The notes under the pieces: generated by a model
Database searches by the model: none
The model's input: the letters and a program-made list of their open reading frames with translations, nothing else
What the model was told of the DNA's origin: nothing
NCBI RefSeq assembly: GCF_905163445.1
Contig: NC_053182.1
Span: forward strand, 682,001 to 746,000
Direction of reading: 5' to 3'
Source: Pararge aegeria
Lineage: Eukaryota > Arthropoda > Insecta > Lepidoptera > Nymphalidae
Length of the DNA: 64,000 nt
Position numbers and translations under genes: made by a program
Part shown: one piece after another, positions 7,955-18,427 of the stretch
Numbering within the stretch: the stretch's first letter is position 1
Layout: each line of letters opens with the position of its first letter

Positions 7955-10861
7955 GGTAGTACATATAAAGGTAGGGTAAAACCACACTCCCTGGCAGTCA
8001 GCTTCTTTAATGCAAACGGCATTATCGATCAAATGCATCAAATCCGTGAATTTATATGTGCACAACAAATCGATATCTTCCTAGTGCAAGAGACCTTCTT
8101 AAAACCTAGTAGAAGCGATCCCAAAGTTGGAAATTATAACTTAATTAGAAATGATCGGACCACCAACCGGTTGGGTGGTACCGCGATCTATTACAGAAGG
8201 GCTCTTCACTGCACTCCTCTCGATCCTCCACAGCTTACCAACATGGAAGCCTCCGTATGTCAGGTGGGTATGACCGGCCATCCGTCGATCATACTAGCAT
8301 CCGTTTATCTCTCACCGAACAAAACCTTTTTAGAGAGTGACTTACTCGCTCTCCTCTCCTTAGGTGACTCTGTCATTTTGGCTGGCGACTTCAACGCTAA
8401 GCACACCGACTGGTCCCGCTCCACTAACGCGCACGGACGACAACTTAACATACTTGTCAGACGACCCGACCTCAACTTTATCGTAGTTGCCCCAGACTCG
8501 CCGACTCGCTTCCCGATGTCGGATAGTTCGATCGACCGACCGGACATACTCGACATAGCGCTCCTCAAGAATATCACCCTTCAGGTGAACTCTGTGGAAG
8601 TGCTATCCGAGCTATATTCGGATCACAGACCTGTCAAACTACAGCTAGGCCCCGTAGGCCCCGCGATCCTCCCGACCCGTAAAGTCATCGACTTCAAGAA
8701 GCTCTCCGGGCTACTCGAAGCGAAGGACTCTGTGCACCTCTCTAAAATTCCTGACGTCGTAGAGACATTAGAGCAAGCCCAGGCAGCCTCACTGCACCTG
8801 ACCAACCACGTTTGTGACGCTACGAGCGAATGCTCCCGCGAGATGCCGTGCGGATTTTACCGCATGGTACTCACGGAGGACGCGCGCGAGCTAATCACAA
8901 ACAAGAATAGGGCCCATAGGGAGCATGACAAATATCCGACACGACAGAATCGGTTAGAACTCTGGAGAGCCCAGAGGAAGGTAGTGTCTATCATTACCGC
9001 ACTCCGACACGGACAATGGGACAGGTTCTTGGGGGAGCTCTCGCCATCGCGTAGTGCGTTCTACAAACTGGCGAAGGCTCTCAAAATGACCCGCGCTCCC
9101 GCCCTCCCCCCGTTAGCACGGCCCGACCTTCCGCCCGCCTTTGAAGATATCGATAAGGCTGAATGCATGGCTGACTGCCTCGAATCCCAATGCTCTCCGA
9201 GCACCGTATCCATTGATAGGCCCCACGTCTTGCGAGTCGAAAGCGAACTCGCAACAATCCTCTCGACCCCTCCCGATGGTGAACCTCTCGCCCCGACGAC
9301 CTGCGATGAAGTTCATACTATTATCAAGGGTTTCCACTCTAAGAAAGCCCCAGGCCCCGACGGCATTACCAATAAAACCCTAAAGTTACTCCCAGGACAA
9401 ATTATCAACCTACTTGTGGTAATTTTTAATGTATTCTTGGCAAACTGCTACTTCCCCAACCAGTGGAAGGAAGCAACAGTCATAGGTATCCACAAGTCGG
9501 GCAAACCCCGCGACCTTCCCTCCAGTTATCGCCCTATAAGCCTCCTCAACACCTTAGCAAAGGTGTATGAGAGGGTAATATTACACAGACTGAAGGCAGT
9601 CGTAGAGGAGAAAAACCTCCTTAACGACGAGCAATTCGGCTTTCGAGCCAAGCACTCTTGCGTCCACCAAGCGCACCGCCTCACGGAGCACATACTGGCA
9701 GGATTCAATCGATACAGACACATGAGCCCCACTGGGGCCGTGTTCTTAGACATTGCCAAGGCCTTCGACAGGGTCTGGCACGCCGGCTTGTTGTACAAGC
9801 TGCACCATCTGGGCGTGCCAGCTAGTCTCGTTCGTTTGCTGCGAGCGTATCTCACCGATCGCACATTTCGCTATCGTCTAGACGGTACGCTCTCTTCCCC
9901 TAGACCCATACGAGCGGGAGTCCCTCAGGGCTCCGCGCTCTCCCCACTTCTATACGCGCTCTTCACGAGCGACATTCCCCGCGACCTACCGGCGACGGTC
10001 AAACTGGCCCAATTCGCCGACGATACCGCTCTCTTTGCGACCGATCCCAAAAAGAGCAACATTGCAAGTCGACTCCAAAAGGCGCTCCACCTGCTGGGCA
10101 AGTGGTTCCGCCTCTGGAGGATCGAGGTTAACCCCGAGAAGAGCGCAGCGGTGCTCTTCACGGGCAAACCGAGAGGCCGCTTCACGGTAAACCCCGCAGA
10201 GGTCACCCTCTACGGGCGTCCCATACCCTGGCAAGACAAGGCCAAATACCTGGGAGTAACGTTCGATCATAGAATGAGCTTCACCGCACACATTCGCAAG
10301 GCCCGCAACAAGGCTGCGTATGTGATGGGTCGTCTCTATCCGATGATTTGCCGCAAAAGCAAATTATCCCTCCGTCACAAGGTAACCTTGTATAAAACGT
10401 GCATACGTCCCATTATGACATACGCCAGCGTCGTATTCGCCCATCGCCCTCACAGCTCCTACAGGAGCTTTCAAGTCCTGCAGAACAAATTTATGCGTAT
10501 GACCACGGACAGTCCGTGGTACATGCGCAACGTAGATCTCCACCGAGACCTCGATCTTCCCACCATAGCCCAGTACATGAAAACATTATCAAAGACCTAC
10601 TTTGAAAATGCAGTCCGACACCCCAACCCCCTAGTGGTCGAGGCGTCCACTTATACCCCCGTCCCCGACGTCGAACCAAAGCGGCGACGTCCGAAGCATG
10701 TCCTTGACGACCCTGACGACAAAATAACTACCGACAACGTGTCCCAACCACACACACACACGCAACATTCACAGCGTCTTCGCCGGCGAAGACGAGGGCC
10801 CCGATTTCTGACGTCATCCGGACGTGGATCCTTACCACGGTCACGGGGGCGTTCGGACTAA
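7952..10861 (+). CDS. LINE ORF2, endonuclease and reverse transcriptase
   Basis: This 969-residue protein nicks target DNA and copies element RNA from the nick. The apurinic-type endonuclease (about 12-232) shows N20 in FFNANG, E47 in LVQETF, D146/N148 in AGDFNAK and the SDH triad end at 223-225. The reverse transcriptase (about 445-770) shows KAPGPDGI (465-472), SYRPISLLNTLAK, the finger motif QFGFRAKHS, D600 in VFLDIAKAFD, GVPQGSALSPLLY (656-668), the catalytic F688-A-D690-D691, and KYLGVTFD (765-772). The C-terminal 200 residues end in an Arg-rich tail. No RNase H domain is present, as usual for Jockey. The frame is unbroken and full length for the clade. The start is fixed by the overlap with the ORF1 stop. 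Confidence 0.95.
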   Translation: MGSTYKGRVKPHSLAVSFFNANGIIDQMHQIREFICAQQIDIFLVQETFLKPSRSDPKVGNYNLIRNDRTTNRLGGTAIYYRRALHCTPLDPPQLTNMEASVCQVGMTGHPSIILASVYLSPNKTFLESDLLALLSLGDSVILAGDFNAKHTDWSRSTNAHGRQLNILVRRPDLNFIVVAPDSPTRFPMSDSSIDRPDILDIALLKNITLQVNSVEVLSELYSDHRPVKLQLGPVGPAILPTRKVIDFKKLSGLLEAKDSVHLSKIPDVVETLEQAQAASLHLTNHVCDATSECSREMPCGFYRMVLTEDARELITNKNRAHREHDKYPTRQNRLELWRAQRKVVSIITALRHGQWDRFLGELSPSRSAFYKLAKALKMTRAPALPPLARPDLPPAFEDIDKAECMADCLESQCSPSTVSIDRPHVLRVESELATILSTPPDGEPLAPTTCDEVHTIIKGFHSKKAPGPDGITNKTLKLLPGQIINLLVVIFNVFLANCYFPNQWKEATVIGIHKSGKPRDLPSSYRPISLLNTLAKVYERVILHRLKAVVEEKNLLNDEQFGFRAKHSCVHQAHRLTEHILAGFNRYRHMSPTGAVFLDIAKAFDRVWHAGLLYKLHHLGVPASLVRLLRAYLTDRTFRYRLDGTLSSPRPIRAGVPQGSALSPLLYALFTSDIPRDLPATVKLAQFADDTALFATDPKKSNIASRLQKALHLLGKWFRLWRIEVNPEKSAAVLFTGKPRGRFTVNPAEVTLYGRPIPWQDKAKYLGVTFDHRMSFTAHIRKARNKAAYVMGRLYPMICRKSKLSLRHKVTLYKTCIRPIMTYASVVFAHRPHSSYRSFQVLQNKFMRMTTDSPWYMRNVDLHRDLDLPTIAQYMKTLSKTYFENAVRHPNPLVVEASTYTPVPDVEPKRRRPKHVLDDPDDKITTDNVSQPHTHTQHSQRLRRRRRGPRFLTSSGRGSLPRSRGRSD

Positions 10862-11200
10862 ACAATGATTAGTCCAAAAGTCCACCAACAGTCAGATTAA
10901 CGTCGAACCGAGCCGAGGTCCGAGTCCTCGCAGGAGGCACCCTCGGGTCGACGTCTCCCATACTCCCCCCGATGTCGTCGAGCCCTGGGGCTCTTCTCAT
11001 GGCGAGCTTTCGCGCTCGCCCCACTCCCCCGGTGACGCCGTAGCAACCCCTTAGGAGGTTATCGGCAAGTGTCCTTCCGAAAAAGCAAAAAATGTGGTGT
11101 CAATTGTTTATAGCAACGATGATGATAGAAACTATGTACATTGTGAAAAAAATTGACATAATTGTATTCATGCGTACAAATAAATGAAATTTGAACAATT
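10862..11200 (+). promoter_or_regulatory. 3' UTR of the LINE with stem-loops and poly(A) signal
   Basis: Two compact inverted repeats stand out: gagccc/gggctc at 10980-10993 with a 2-nt loop, and ggcgagc/gctcgcc at 11001-11020 with loop tttcgc. Such structures near the 3' end can serve as template recognition sites for LINE reverse transcriptases; that role is inference here. GC content falls after about 11070, and AATAAA occurs at about 11179 shortly before the presumed end. No long poly(A) tail is present. Confidence 0.6.
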
Positions 11201-11394
11201 CAATTGTGATTTCAATCTATCTACTTTATATATCCATACAAAATATCTATCAAACAAATAAAATTTAAATTTTCTTTTGAAAAATGCAACCATTCCATCA
11301 GTATTCTCTTATGACGTTGTCACGTTTAACTATCGTCAGTAAACCGAATTTACAGACAATCGATTTTTTTATGGGTATAATTGACGCACCAACC

Positions 11395-11590
11395 GAATGG
11401 CCCTTTTGTAAAACCACGCCTGTAAACAGAGCTACACCTCACATGGCATGCAAGGAACATGTCGTAAAAACTGCCGCCCAGTGTCCATCAACCTTAGGCG
11501 TAGGTGTTAAGCTTCATATACCTGGATTTACACCTGCAACCACGCCCTTCAGCCCGGAACAAAGTGATGCTGTCTGGCAGCAGAAATAAA
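11395..11590 (-). repeat. Interspersed repeat, family K
   Basis: The minus strand shares the words gaagggcgtggttgc, ggtgtaa and cttaacacctacgcct with copies at 34790-34925, 59390-59465 and 61181-61495. The class is not clear. The 101-codon open frame at 11284 on the plus strand runs through it and is taken as chance. Confidence 0.55.
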
Positions 11591-11595
11591 CCTCA

Positions 11596-12450
11596 ATCTG
11601 TCGCAAAAAACTCTTCTACCTACCATTAAAATACATATAGTTATATTAATCATGTTTTAATCGATTAATCTATTAATCTAAGAGCTACTCGTACAAAGCC
11701 AGGGCAAGCAGTTAGTATGTTATATCAAAACCAAATTATGATAACTTCTTTCTCTTTGTAAATAGCATGTCTCCTTTCCCCCCCACACTTGAGCACACTA
11801 CCTTAATAAGTTGTTACATTTCGCCACTCACTCACTCTGAATTTATACTTGAGCGTCCAAGACTCGCAGCCAAATAGAAGTTTTAACAAGATTGCATTCG
11901 CTTCTACGATGCTCCTGTTTGCCTGGTAAATTTTATTCACTTCTCCTTACGTTCCGCAAATATTTGTTCTCTAAAAATAGTTACGTGTGTACCTTCTTAA
12001 AATTGTCTGGACAGCTAGCTAAGGGTCCGCAAACGCCAAGTTTTCTAATATGAGGGTTCTACCACAAACAACACCAGGTTCAGGTTTTCGACGTGCAGTT
12101 CGACGTTAAGTATGATTTTCAAGTATCTCAAAGAGCTTTTTCTGAACCAGTCCCCTTTTATATAATCACTTACCTAAACACATAATTGAGACGCGCGAAT
12201 TTCCTTCGTTTAAGCGAAATTTAAAGAAACTATTAAGGAATAAAAGTCACTATGCAATAAATGACTATCTCATAGATAAGGTGTGTCATTAATTTGACAT
12301 AATTTTTATTATTAAAAAAATATTATTTTCATGTCCACATGTTTGCATGCTATTAAGCAGGATTCGGTTAAGAGCTAACCATGATATTTAAGAACTGTAA
12401 ACGTACTAATCCAAATTCACAAAGAAAAAAAAATATAATTGGTCGTAAAT
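11596..12450. other. AT-rich DNA, no gene recognised
   Basis: No repeat or coding signal was recognised. Confidence 0.5.
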
Positions 12451-12590
12451 GATTTTCAGTGTCTGGGTGTTTATATATGAATTATAAGTATTTATTTATA
12501 TTTTTCATTAAAATATTTATCACTCATCTTAGCACCCCGCTTACTTTGGGGCTAGATGGCAATGTGTGTATTGTCTTAGTATATTTATAA
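12451..12590 (+). mobile_element. SINE family B, 5'-truncated
   Basis: Only the body from ttttcagtgtctgggtgttt to the gtattgtc..agtatatttat tail is present. The tRNA-like head is missing. Confidence 0.8.
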
Positions 12591-12647
12591 AAAGGAAAAA
12601 AAAGATAATTAATAATAGCCACAATGATATGATAGATACTTACAACT

Positions 12648-12790
12648 ACCTCGTAGGTCTAGTGGTTAGAACCCACCGACCCCATTGAAGCAGCGTGGTG
12701 GGTCTATGCTCTAAAACCATATTTTCCAAGACAGAAGTTGCCTGCGCCGATCAGTAGAGCGTACATAGGTTACAAAATTAATAAATATTC
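12648..12790 (+). mobile_element. tRNA-derived SINE, family D (fragment)
   Basis: A tRNA-like head (ctcgtaggtctagtggttag) is joined to the family body around agcgtggtgggtctatgctc and cctgcgccgatcagt. Other D pieces lie at 19622, 32195, 35285 (minus), 37283 and 41883. The middle part of the element is missing here. Confidence 0.6.
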
Positions 12791-12978
12791 ATTACCAACA
12801 GGCCAATGTTGTTGCAGAATAAACAGAAATAACGTCGAATAGTAATTTATTACGGTGGGTTAAAGGTGCTCTTTCATTGCAACGCCGGTTGTGCGCTATC
12901 CTTCTGCTAACCTTGTAAGTCTATTTGGCAGATTGAAAAGGTCTTTCTTTCCACTTTAGTGTGTTGAAGCACAACATG

Positions 12979-13028
12979 ACTGCGGCCGCTATTGCAGTAG
13001 ACTGTTCTACTGCAATAGCGGCCGCAGT
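12979..13028. repeat. Perfect 22-bp foldback with two GCGGCCGC sites
   Basis: Arms at 12979-13000 and 13007-13028 are exact reverse complements around the 6-nt loop actgtt. Each arm contains the GC-rich octamer GCGGCCGC, unusual in this AT-rich surrounding. The absence of any mismatch suggests a recent origin or ongoing correction. No flanking element was recognised. Confidence 0.9.
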
Positions 13029-13030
13029 GG

Positions 13031-15017
13031 ACGCTGTCATCCACTCATATTTTCCATGTATAGAGTTCGCTGCATGAATGTCATATCCGAGCGGACTTCA
13101 CGTGTGACAGTACCATTATTGACCACGTATTCGTGCGTAGCTTGCCCGTGCGCAGCAGTGGAACATTGCCTTTATTACCAATCTGACTTTTCCTTTGTGC
13201 TACGTACAACGTTTAAAGGAATAATAAATATTTGCAACTTGAATATCGAAATAGTAAAAACTTTTAAATTAAAAACTGAACACCAGAGGACAAAAGGTGA
13301 AAATTTAAAGGACCGCGATGGGTATTAAAATATTCTCGCATAAAATGCAAAATATAATATCCAGAACAGCAATAATTCCTCCCTTTATTCAGAATCGGGA
13401 CGGTAAAGATTGAAAAACAACGGAGCGACAAAAGTCCCCCTTTTGTCCCGGACAATGCATATTGCGGGTCGCGCCGGCCCCGGATCTAGTTGGCGCTCGG
13501 ACAAATGCGAGAATTCGATTTATACTACAATATGATTGTGGAATATGATTTATTGTTGTCGGTTTTTAAACATTGTAATGTCCGTGGACTTTAGTGAATC
13601 TTTCGGCAAAGCAAGGCCAGGAAAATATATACATATATGATTCTACCTATAGAATTCTAATAAGAAACGAGCACTACTAAATAACAGTGACGCTAAAGAT
13701 TTTCAGTGAGAAATCATTTATAAAAAAACGATAAATGCATTAATTTCTTAATAAACGCGAAAACCTTATTTACTTACTTAAAGGTCTTACTCGTTTAAGC
13801 TGCTAGTTTTTTACACCAACTAGATAACATAATACCACTTGTTTATGTTAAATCAATTTCTAATTAAGTGATTCAGTTTCTTTTGAGAATCTATCGACTT
13901 AAGTAAAGATAATATTATACTATTGCGCTGATGGTCTTGATAAAGAAAGTGTCAATAAATTCATTCGTATCACCATACGTATATCACCACGTATAATTTT
14001 GAATTCAGCAGCTGGTTTTTTAGCCAAATAGCTTGTTAGCATAAATGCAATGAAATCTAAAGTAGAATTAATATTTTAAATAATACTTTCAGTAAATGTG
14101 ATCGGGTCTCAATCCAGCAATAATGAAGACACATTGTGATCCGTACAGTAATGGGAGTTTCTGGTAAAGTTCAATCGCAAAATTGGTACAGTTACATGAT
14201 GCACGGCTAGCATGGTCAATCGTAAGGATTTTAGAAGTCCTTACGAAAGACCAGCACATGATATCGGTGGCTAAAAAGAATATTGTTCTACCAGTACAAA
14301 CTGCCTAACGTCTGAAGTTGAAAGCATTTTGAGCTTCACCTTTTATAAACTAAAAAAAGGAAAAGTTGTAATTCGAGTCGAGGTTCAAACACCGTAACTG
14401 CCACAAGGGAAAAACATTGCAGTAGCATTTTAAATTCAGCAACCACGGTCGGGGGATTTGCTCAAGTTATTTCCATAGTTGGATAATGCACTTGTTACAA
14501 TGGAGCATCGAGAATAGTACACATAAATATGTCAGAAATGTATTATGAATGTTTGATAGGTGAAAACTATTTGTCTGGTAGTCTTCAACTGCAAGTAGAT
14601 AACATCTTGTGATCAGCATCCAGTACGTAACTCAGCCTTCCCAAAAGAGTACAACACACCTTCCGCCTTGCTCATCTAGCCAGACCAACTGATCACCAGA
14701 CCTCTGTTGTCTTTTGTTGTTTGACCTTTGAAGGTTTCTGTCCAGCACGGATGTACTGCACTTATCCGTGTGCAGTCTGCATTTGCTCGTTTCCCTAGCG
14801 GTCATACGTTCTGCGCTGGGCATGGCTTGCCAAATGCCACTTCAGCTTGCTAATCTTTCGGACTTCGTCAGTGACATCGAGACCCCCTCTCATTTTCACT
14901 GGCATATTGTGCAGAAAGACAGTGGCCAAGCTTTTGCATAATATGTTATTACAGTCATTGATTTGATGTTACCATATTACAGTTATATTCAGTAAACATG
15001 TCCTTGTAACTAAACAC
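13031..15017. other. AT-rich DNA, no gene recognised
   Basis: Short open frames (for example at 13056 and 14632) show no motif. No repeat family was identified. Confidence 0.5.
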
Positions 15018-15166
15018 AACGGCGAAGGAAACATCACGATGTTCTCAAAGGCATGTGAAGTCCACCAATCCGCACTTAGCCAGCTTGGTGGACTGCGGCC
15101 TAAACCCATCTTATTCCGGGAGAAGAACCATGCCTCGGAGTAGGCCGCTAATAGGTTATCATGAAA
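15018..15166 (+). mobile_element. SINE family A, fragment with internal deletion
   Basis: The copy goes from the gaaggaaacatc core directly to gatgttctcaaagg, skipping about 30-40 bp present in other copies. It ends at the ggttatcatgaaaa point, where the next repeat begins. Confidence 0.7.
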
Positions 15167-15365
15167 ATTTAGCTTCATTTGTTATACTACGCGAAAAGCA
15201 GGAGAATCTGTATTGTGTAATTTATAACTTTTTCAATATTTATACTCCACACCAAACAGAACTTCGGCAATGTACCTTCATTGCACAACAATCACGGTTT
15301 CACGGCAATGTACCGCATAAAATTCCGCAAAGTATCGCCTAGTTCCATCCAATATTTTAAAACGC
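15165..15365 (+). mobile_element. MITE family H
   Basis: It shares gcgaaaagcaggagaatctg, ttcaatatttatactccaca and cggcaatgtacc with copies at 26465 (minus), 37625 and 62120 (minus). The end matches ttccgcaaagta..ccatccaatatttt. The 37625 copy together with the 62120 copy shows that the family has terminal inverted repeats. Confidence 0.65.
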
Positions 15366-16469
15366 TGAAAGTACTAATAGAGTAAAACGTAATTAAATAT
15401 AATTAACTGTGAAAGATTCGTGAGCATTGACATCTTAATGTGATCTCCGAGGCTCAACGACAAGGTAGGTTCGGAATTGTAGTACCTCCCCTCAGACATT
15501 CACTGTTATATGTCTATGCTGCAACAAATGCAATCGACTGGTACGCCACGAAGCTAAATCATTTATTATGAGTGAATAATTAAAGCAACCTGGATAGCAG
15601 ATTTCCAAAGCTCACAACGAACACCTGAAAACTAAATTCAACTACAGAAAAGTAAAAAATATAAAGTACATACGAAACTCCAGTTTTTCTTTTAATGCAC
15701 CTCAAATACATAAAAAGTGTCTAATCTTATAAATACGAATAGGAAGAAAAGGTTTATCTTTCAAATAATGGTTATACCTACAATATAAATAAAATATTTT
15801 ATTTGTAAATGGAATAGAAAATTATCTTTTTTTACAAACAGCAGCGTTGGTCTAAGGTGTAATAAATCGGTTGTGGCAACAAGAGATCGAGCTTGAATAG
15901 GAATGAGCGGGAGTTATAACAATATCGGATTTAATAAGCGCCTCAGGAGACCAGTCCGATCCAGATTTGCGTTTATAGAAAGAACATAAAGGGAAAGAAA
16001 TCGTGTAAAAATAAATATTCTTGTGAATGAATTAATGATTGTAACATTTACTTTCCCGTTCAATGATACCTAAAAGGTATCCACTCAATATTAAGCAGCA
16101 ATTTGTGTAAACTGTGCTATTCCTCATACCATGGTTAATGGGATGGTATTCTTTACCATGGTAAGGCTAAACTCATAACTCGTAACTCAAAACGTAATCG
16201 CTTATTCTGGGTCTCAATAAATATCAAAGTTAACTTAGAGGGCGACGCGACTGAGATAATTTTTCTGTTTTTTAACCTCACCCAGTCTAAGAAGTTTAAG
16301 TCTAAGAATGTTAAGCTGTTAGGGGTGCGGTAGTAATGTTAAACCCATACCCCTTTAATGAAAATTAGCTTCTAAGCGACACCGGAACGCGGCACGTCTT
16401 AATCGGAAGGACAGTAACCAGCCGTAGTCAAAGCCACCGAAGAGAACAGAGAAAATTAAGCTGCTTTTA
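15366..16469. other. AT-rich DNA, no gene recognised
   Basis: No coding signal was seen. A weakly tRNA-like patch at about 15848-15905 was not convincing. Confidence 0.5.
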
Positions 16470-16672
16470 TTAGCTGTTGACGGCGGCTTCGTTCGCGAAT
16501 CCTGTGAGAGCTGAGCATTTTTACGGGATAAAAAGCAGCTTATGTGTTAATCCAGGATATAATCTATCTCCTTTCCAAAATTCACTCAAATTGGTTCAGT
16601 AGTTTTTGTGTGAAAGAGTAACAGACATGAATCCATCCTTTCAAACTTTCGCATTTGTATTATTAAGTAGGA
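16470..16672 (-). mobile_element. Non-autonomous Helitron with clean ends
   Basis: On the minus strand it starts TCCTACTTAATAATAC and ends with a degenerate gaag..gccg..caacagCTAA. It is flanked by A (complement of T16673) on the 5' side and T (complement of A16469) on the 3' side. This fits insertion between A and T and the CTRR 3' terminus of Helitrons. Length is 203 bp and there is no coding capacity. Confidence 0.7.
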
Positions 16673-16687
16673 TAGTAAAAAGTAGGA

Positions 16688-16772
16688 TTATCCGTGCTGG
16701 GGATTGAACCTGGTACCTCCACTTGCGCCTGGTACCTACCTGCGCTCAACACTGCGCCACAGATGTCGTCTC
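16688..16772 (-). mobile_element. tRNA-like SINE head
   Basis: The minus strand reads tctgtggcgcagtgttgagc (A-box-like) and, about 45 bp on, ggttcaatccccagc (B-box-like). It looks like a tRNA-derived SINE head rather than a functional tRNA, since the acceptor and anticodon arms do not pair well. A ggtacc-rich partial duplication lies inside. Confidence 0.5.
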
Positions 16773-16828
16773 ACTACTGCATTCTGACATGATCCAATTA
16801 CAAAAGAGAATAATATTGCGAAGCTAAG

Positions 16829-18087
16829 AAGAAGTGAAGCTAATTCAATTCAATTCAAATTCAATTCAAAATTCATTTGTTTGTAGTGATTCTACCACCG
16901 GTTCGGAAGGCAGATTCTACCGAGAAGAAGCCGGCAAGAAACTCAGCAGTTGCTCTTTTCCAACATCAACAATTTACATTTTGCATTTTAACATTCATTT
17001 TTCTATCTTGTGAGAGCTGAAAGCGGAGCCGGATGCTTCCAAGCAACCTTGTCATTAAAAAATTCATCAATTGTATAGTAACCTCGCTGTTATAAATGTG
17101 TTTTAACAAATTCTTTAAACTTGTGCATTGGCAGGTCCAAAATCACCTTAGGAATCATATTATAAAAGCGTATACTCAATCCCACAAATGATCCCTGTAC
17201 CTTACGCAGACGATATGCAGATGACACTAATTTATGACCATTTCTTGTAAGTCGACTGTTTATGTCCACTTTTTGTTTATAAAGACTAATAAATATGTTG
17301 TCTTACAAATACTATATTGTTATAAATATATTGTGAAGCTACAGTAAGTATGCCTATTTCTTTAAACTTCTCACGGAGGGATTCACGTGATTTAAGTTTA
17401 TATATTGACCGTACAGCTCTTTTCTGCAATATAAATTTAGTTTCGATATCAGCTGCTTTACCCCATAACAAGATTCCATAGGACATAACACTATGAAAGT
17501 ACGCAAAATAAACTAGCCTAGCTATTTCAACGTCAGTAATCTGTCTAATTTTTCTGACTGCGTAGGCAGCCGAGCTTAGTTTACCCGCTAGTGAATCTAT
17601 ATGGGCACCCCAATGTAGCTTATTATCCAAGGTCACGCCCAGAAAAACTGTGGAAGTCTCTATTTTTAGTGATTCACCATTTATCATTATATTTTTATCA
17701 ATTTTCTTTACATTTGGTAAGATAAATTCGACACACTATGTTTTTTTTTGCATTTAAAAGTAAGTTGTTAACTGTAAACCAGTGCGACACATGCGACATA
17801 ACACGGTTTACTTCGTCAGAGTTATCTTTACTCCTATCAGTCTTAAAAATTAGAGATGTATCATCTGCAAACAATACAATGTCGCATGTTCCACTGACAT
17901 GGTACGGTAGATCATTTATATACACTAAAAATAGAAAAGGACCCAAAATCGAGCCTTGTGGGACACCCATTGAGGTATTTGAACCCTGAGACTTTGCATC
18001 ATTTATGCAAACTCTTTGGGTTCTATTGCTGAGATAAGAGGCAACCAAATTTAGTGCAACGTTTTGGATACCATAGTGGCTTAGCTT
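16829..18087 (-). pseudogene. 5'-truncated LINE (CR1/Jockey supergroup), frameshifted
   Basis: The minus strand encodes the C-terminal half of a reverse transcriptase. A first frame (about 18084-17750) has SYLSNRTQRV, GVPQGSILGPFLFLVYIND, the catalytic FADDTS motif and WFTVNNLLLN. After a run of A's (T-run at about 17741-17750 on the plus strand) the reading frame shifts, and a second frame (17687-17286) continues with FLGVTLDNKLHW, HSVMSYGILLWG and LQKRAVRSIYKLK. The 3' UTR (about 17285-16845) ends in (GAATT)n-like repeats. AAGCTAAG occurs at both 16821-16828 and 18088-18095, a candidate target-site duplication. It is dead by truncation and frameshift. Confidence 0.85.
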
Positions 18088-18096
18088 AAGCTAAGC
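18079..18096. repeat. 18-bp perfect palindrome at the LINE 5' junction
   Basis: gcttagcttaagctaagc is its own reverse complement. It includes the candidate target-site duplication and the truncated start of the LINE. A TG-rich stretch follows at 18103-18123. Confidence 0.8.
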
Positions 18097-18236
18097 GAGG
18101 AAGACGTGTGTGTGTGCGTGCGTGATAGTTAAATCATGCAATATCTTATTAAGGCGTTGACAGACATGTGTCTAAAAGGTGATCAGCGCTTATCCCGAGC
18201 GCATGATGGAAGGAACTGAACTTAGTCAGATTAGGG

Positions 18237-18270
18237 GATACAGTAAAGGGCGCACCCCTTTTACTGTACC
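18237..18270. repeat. Near-perfect inverted repeat
   Basis: tacagtaaaggg and ccttttactgta pair almost perfectly around a short cgcacc-type loop. It looks terminator-like but no gene is near; it may be a MITE remnant. Confidence 0.5.
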
Positions 18271-18427
18271 TATCCTGTACATTCCAACGAGATAATTTTC
18301 GAATTGGTTTTTATTTTGATAAGTTATTGCGTAATAAATCTGCTGGAGCATTTAAATCTAAATTGAGAATATATCTTTCATCAGAATGCCCAGTGGGTGA
18401 CTTTAATTTGGTCAATTTCGTTGTCAA

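Larger units (their letters stand above)
6160..11200 (+). mobile_element. Intact Jockey-like non-LTR retrotransposon (LINE)
   Basis: This is a two-ORF LINE: a Gag-like ORF1 with zinc knuckles, then ORF2 with an AP-type endonuclease and a reverse transcriptase but no RNase H domain. That architecture is typical of the Jockey clade. Both frames are uninterrupted over 4.4 kb and much richer in GC than the surroundings. The 3' limit is placed near the AATAAA/aaatgaaatttgaa stretch at about 11177-11200. The 5' limit is uncertain, between about 5880 and 6330. No convincing target-site duplication was found by eye, so the exact ends remain open. It would transpose by target-primed reverse transcription. 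Confidence 0.9.

Noticed and set aside
9526..10291. Minus-strand frames of 93-112 codons within ORF2
   Set aside because: Antisense shadows of the conserved RT region.
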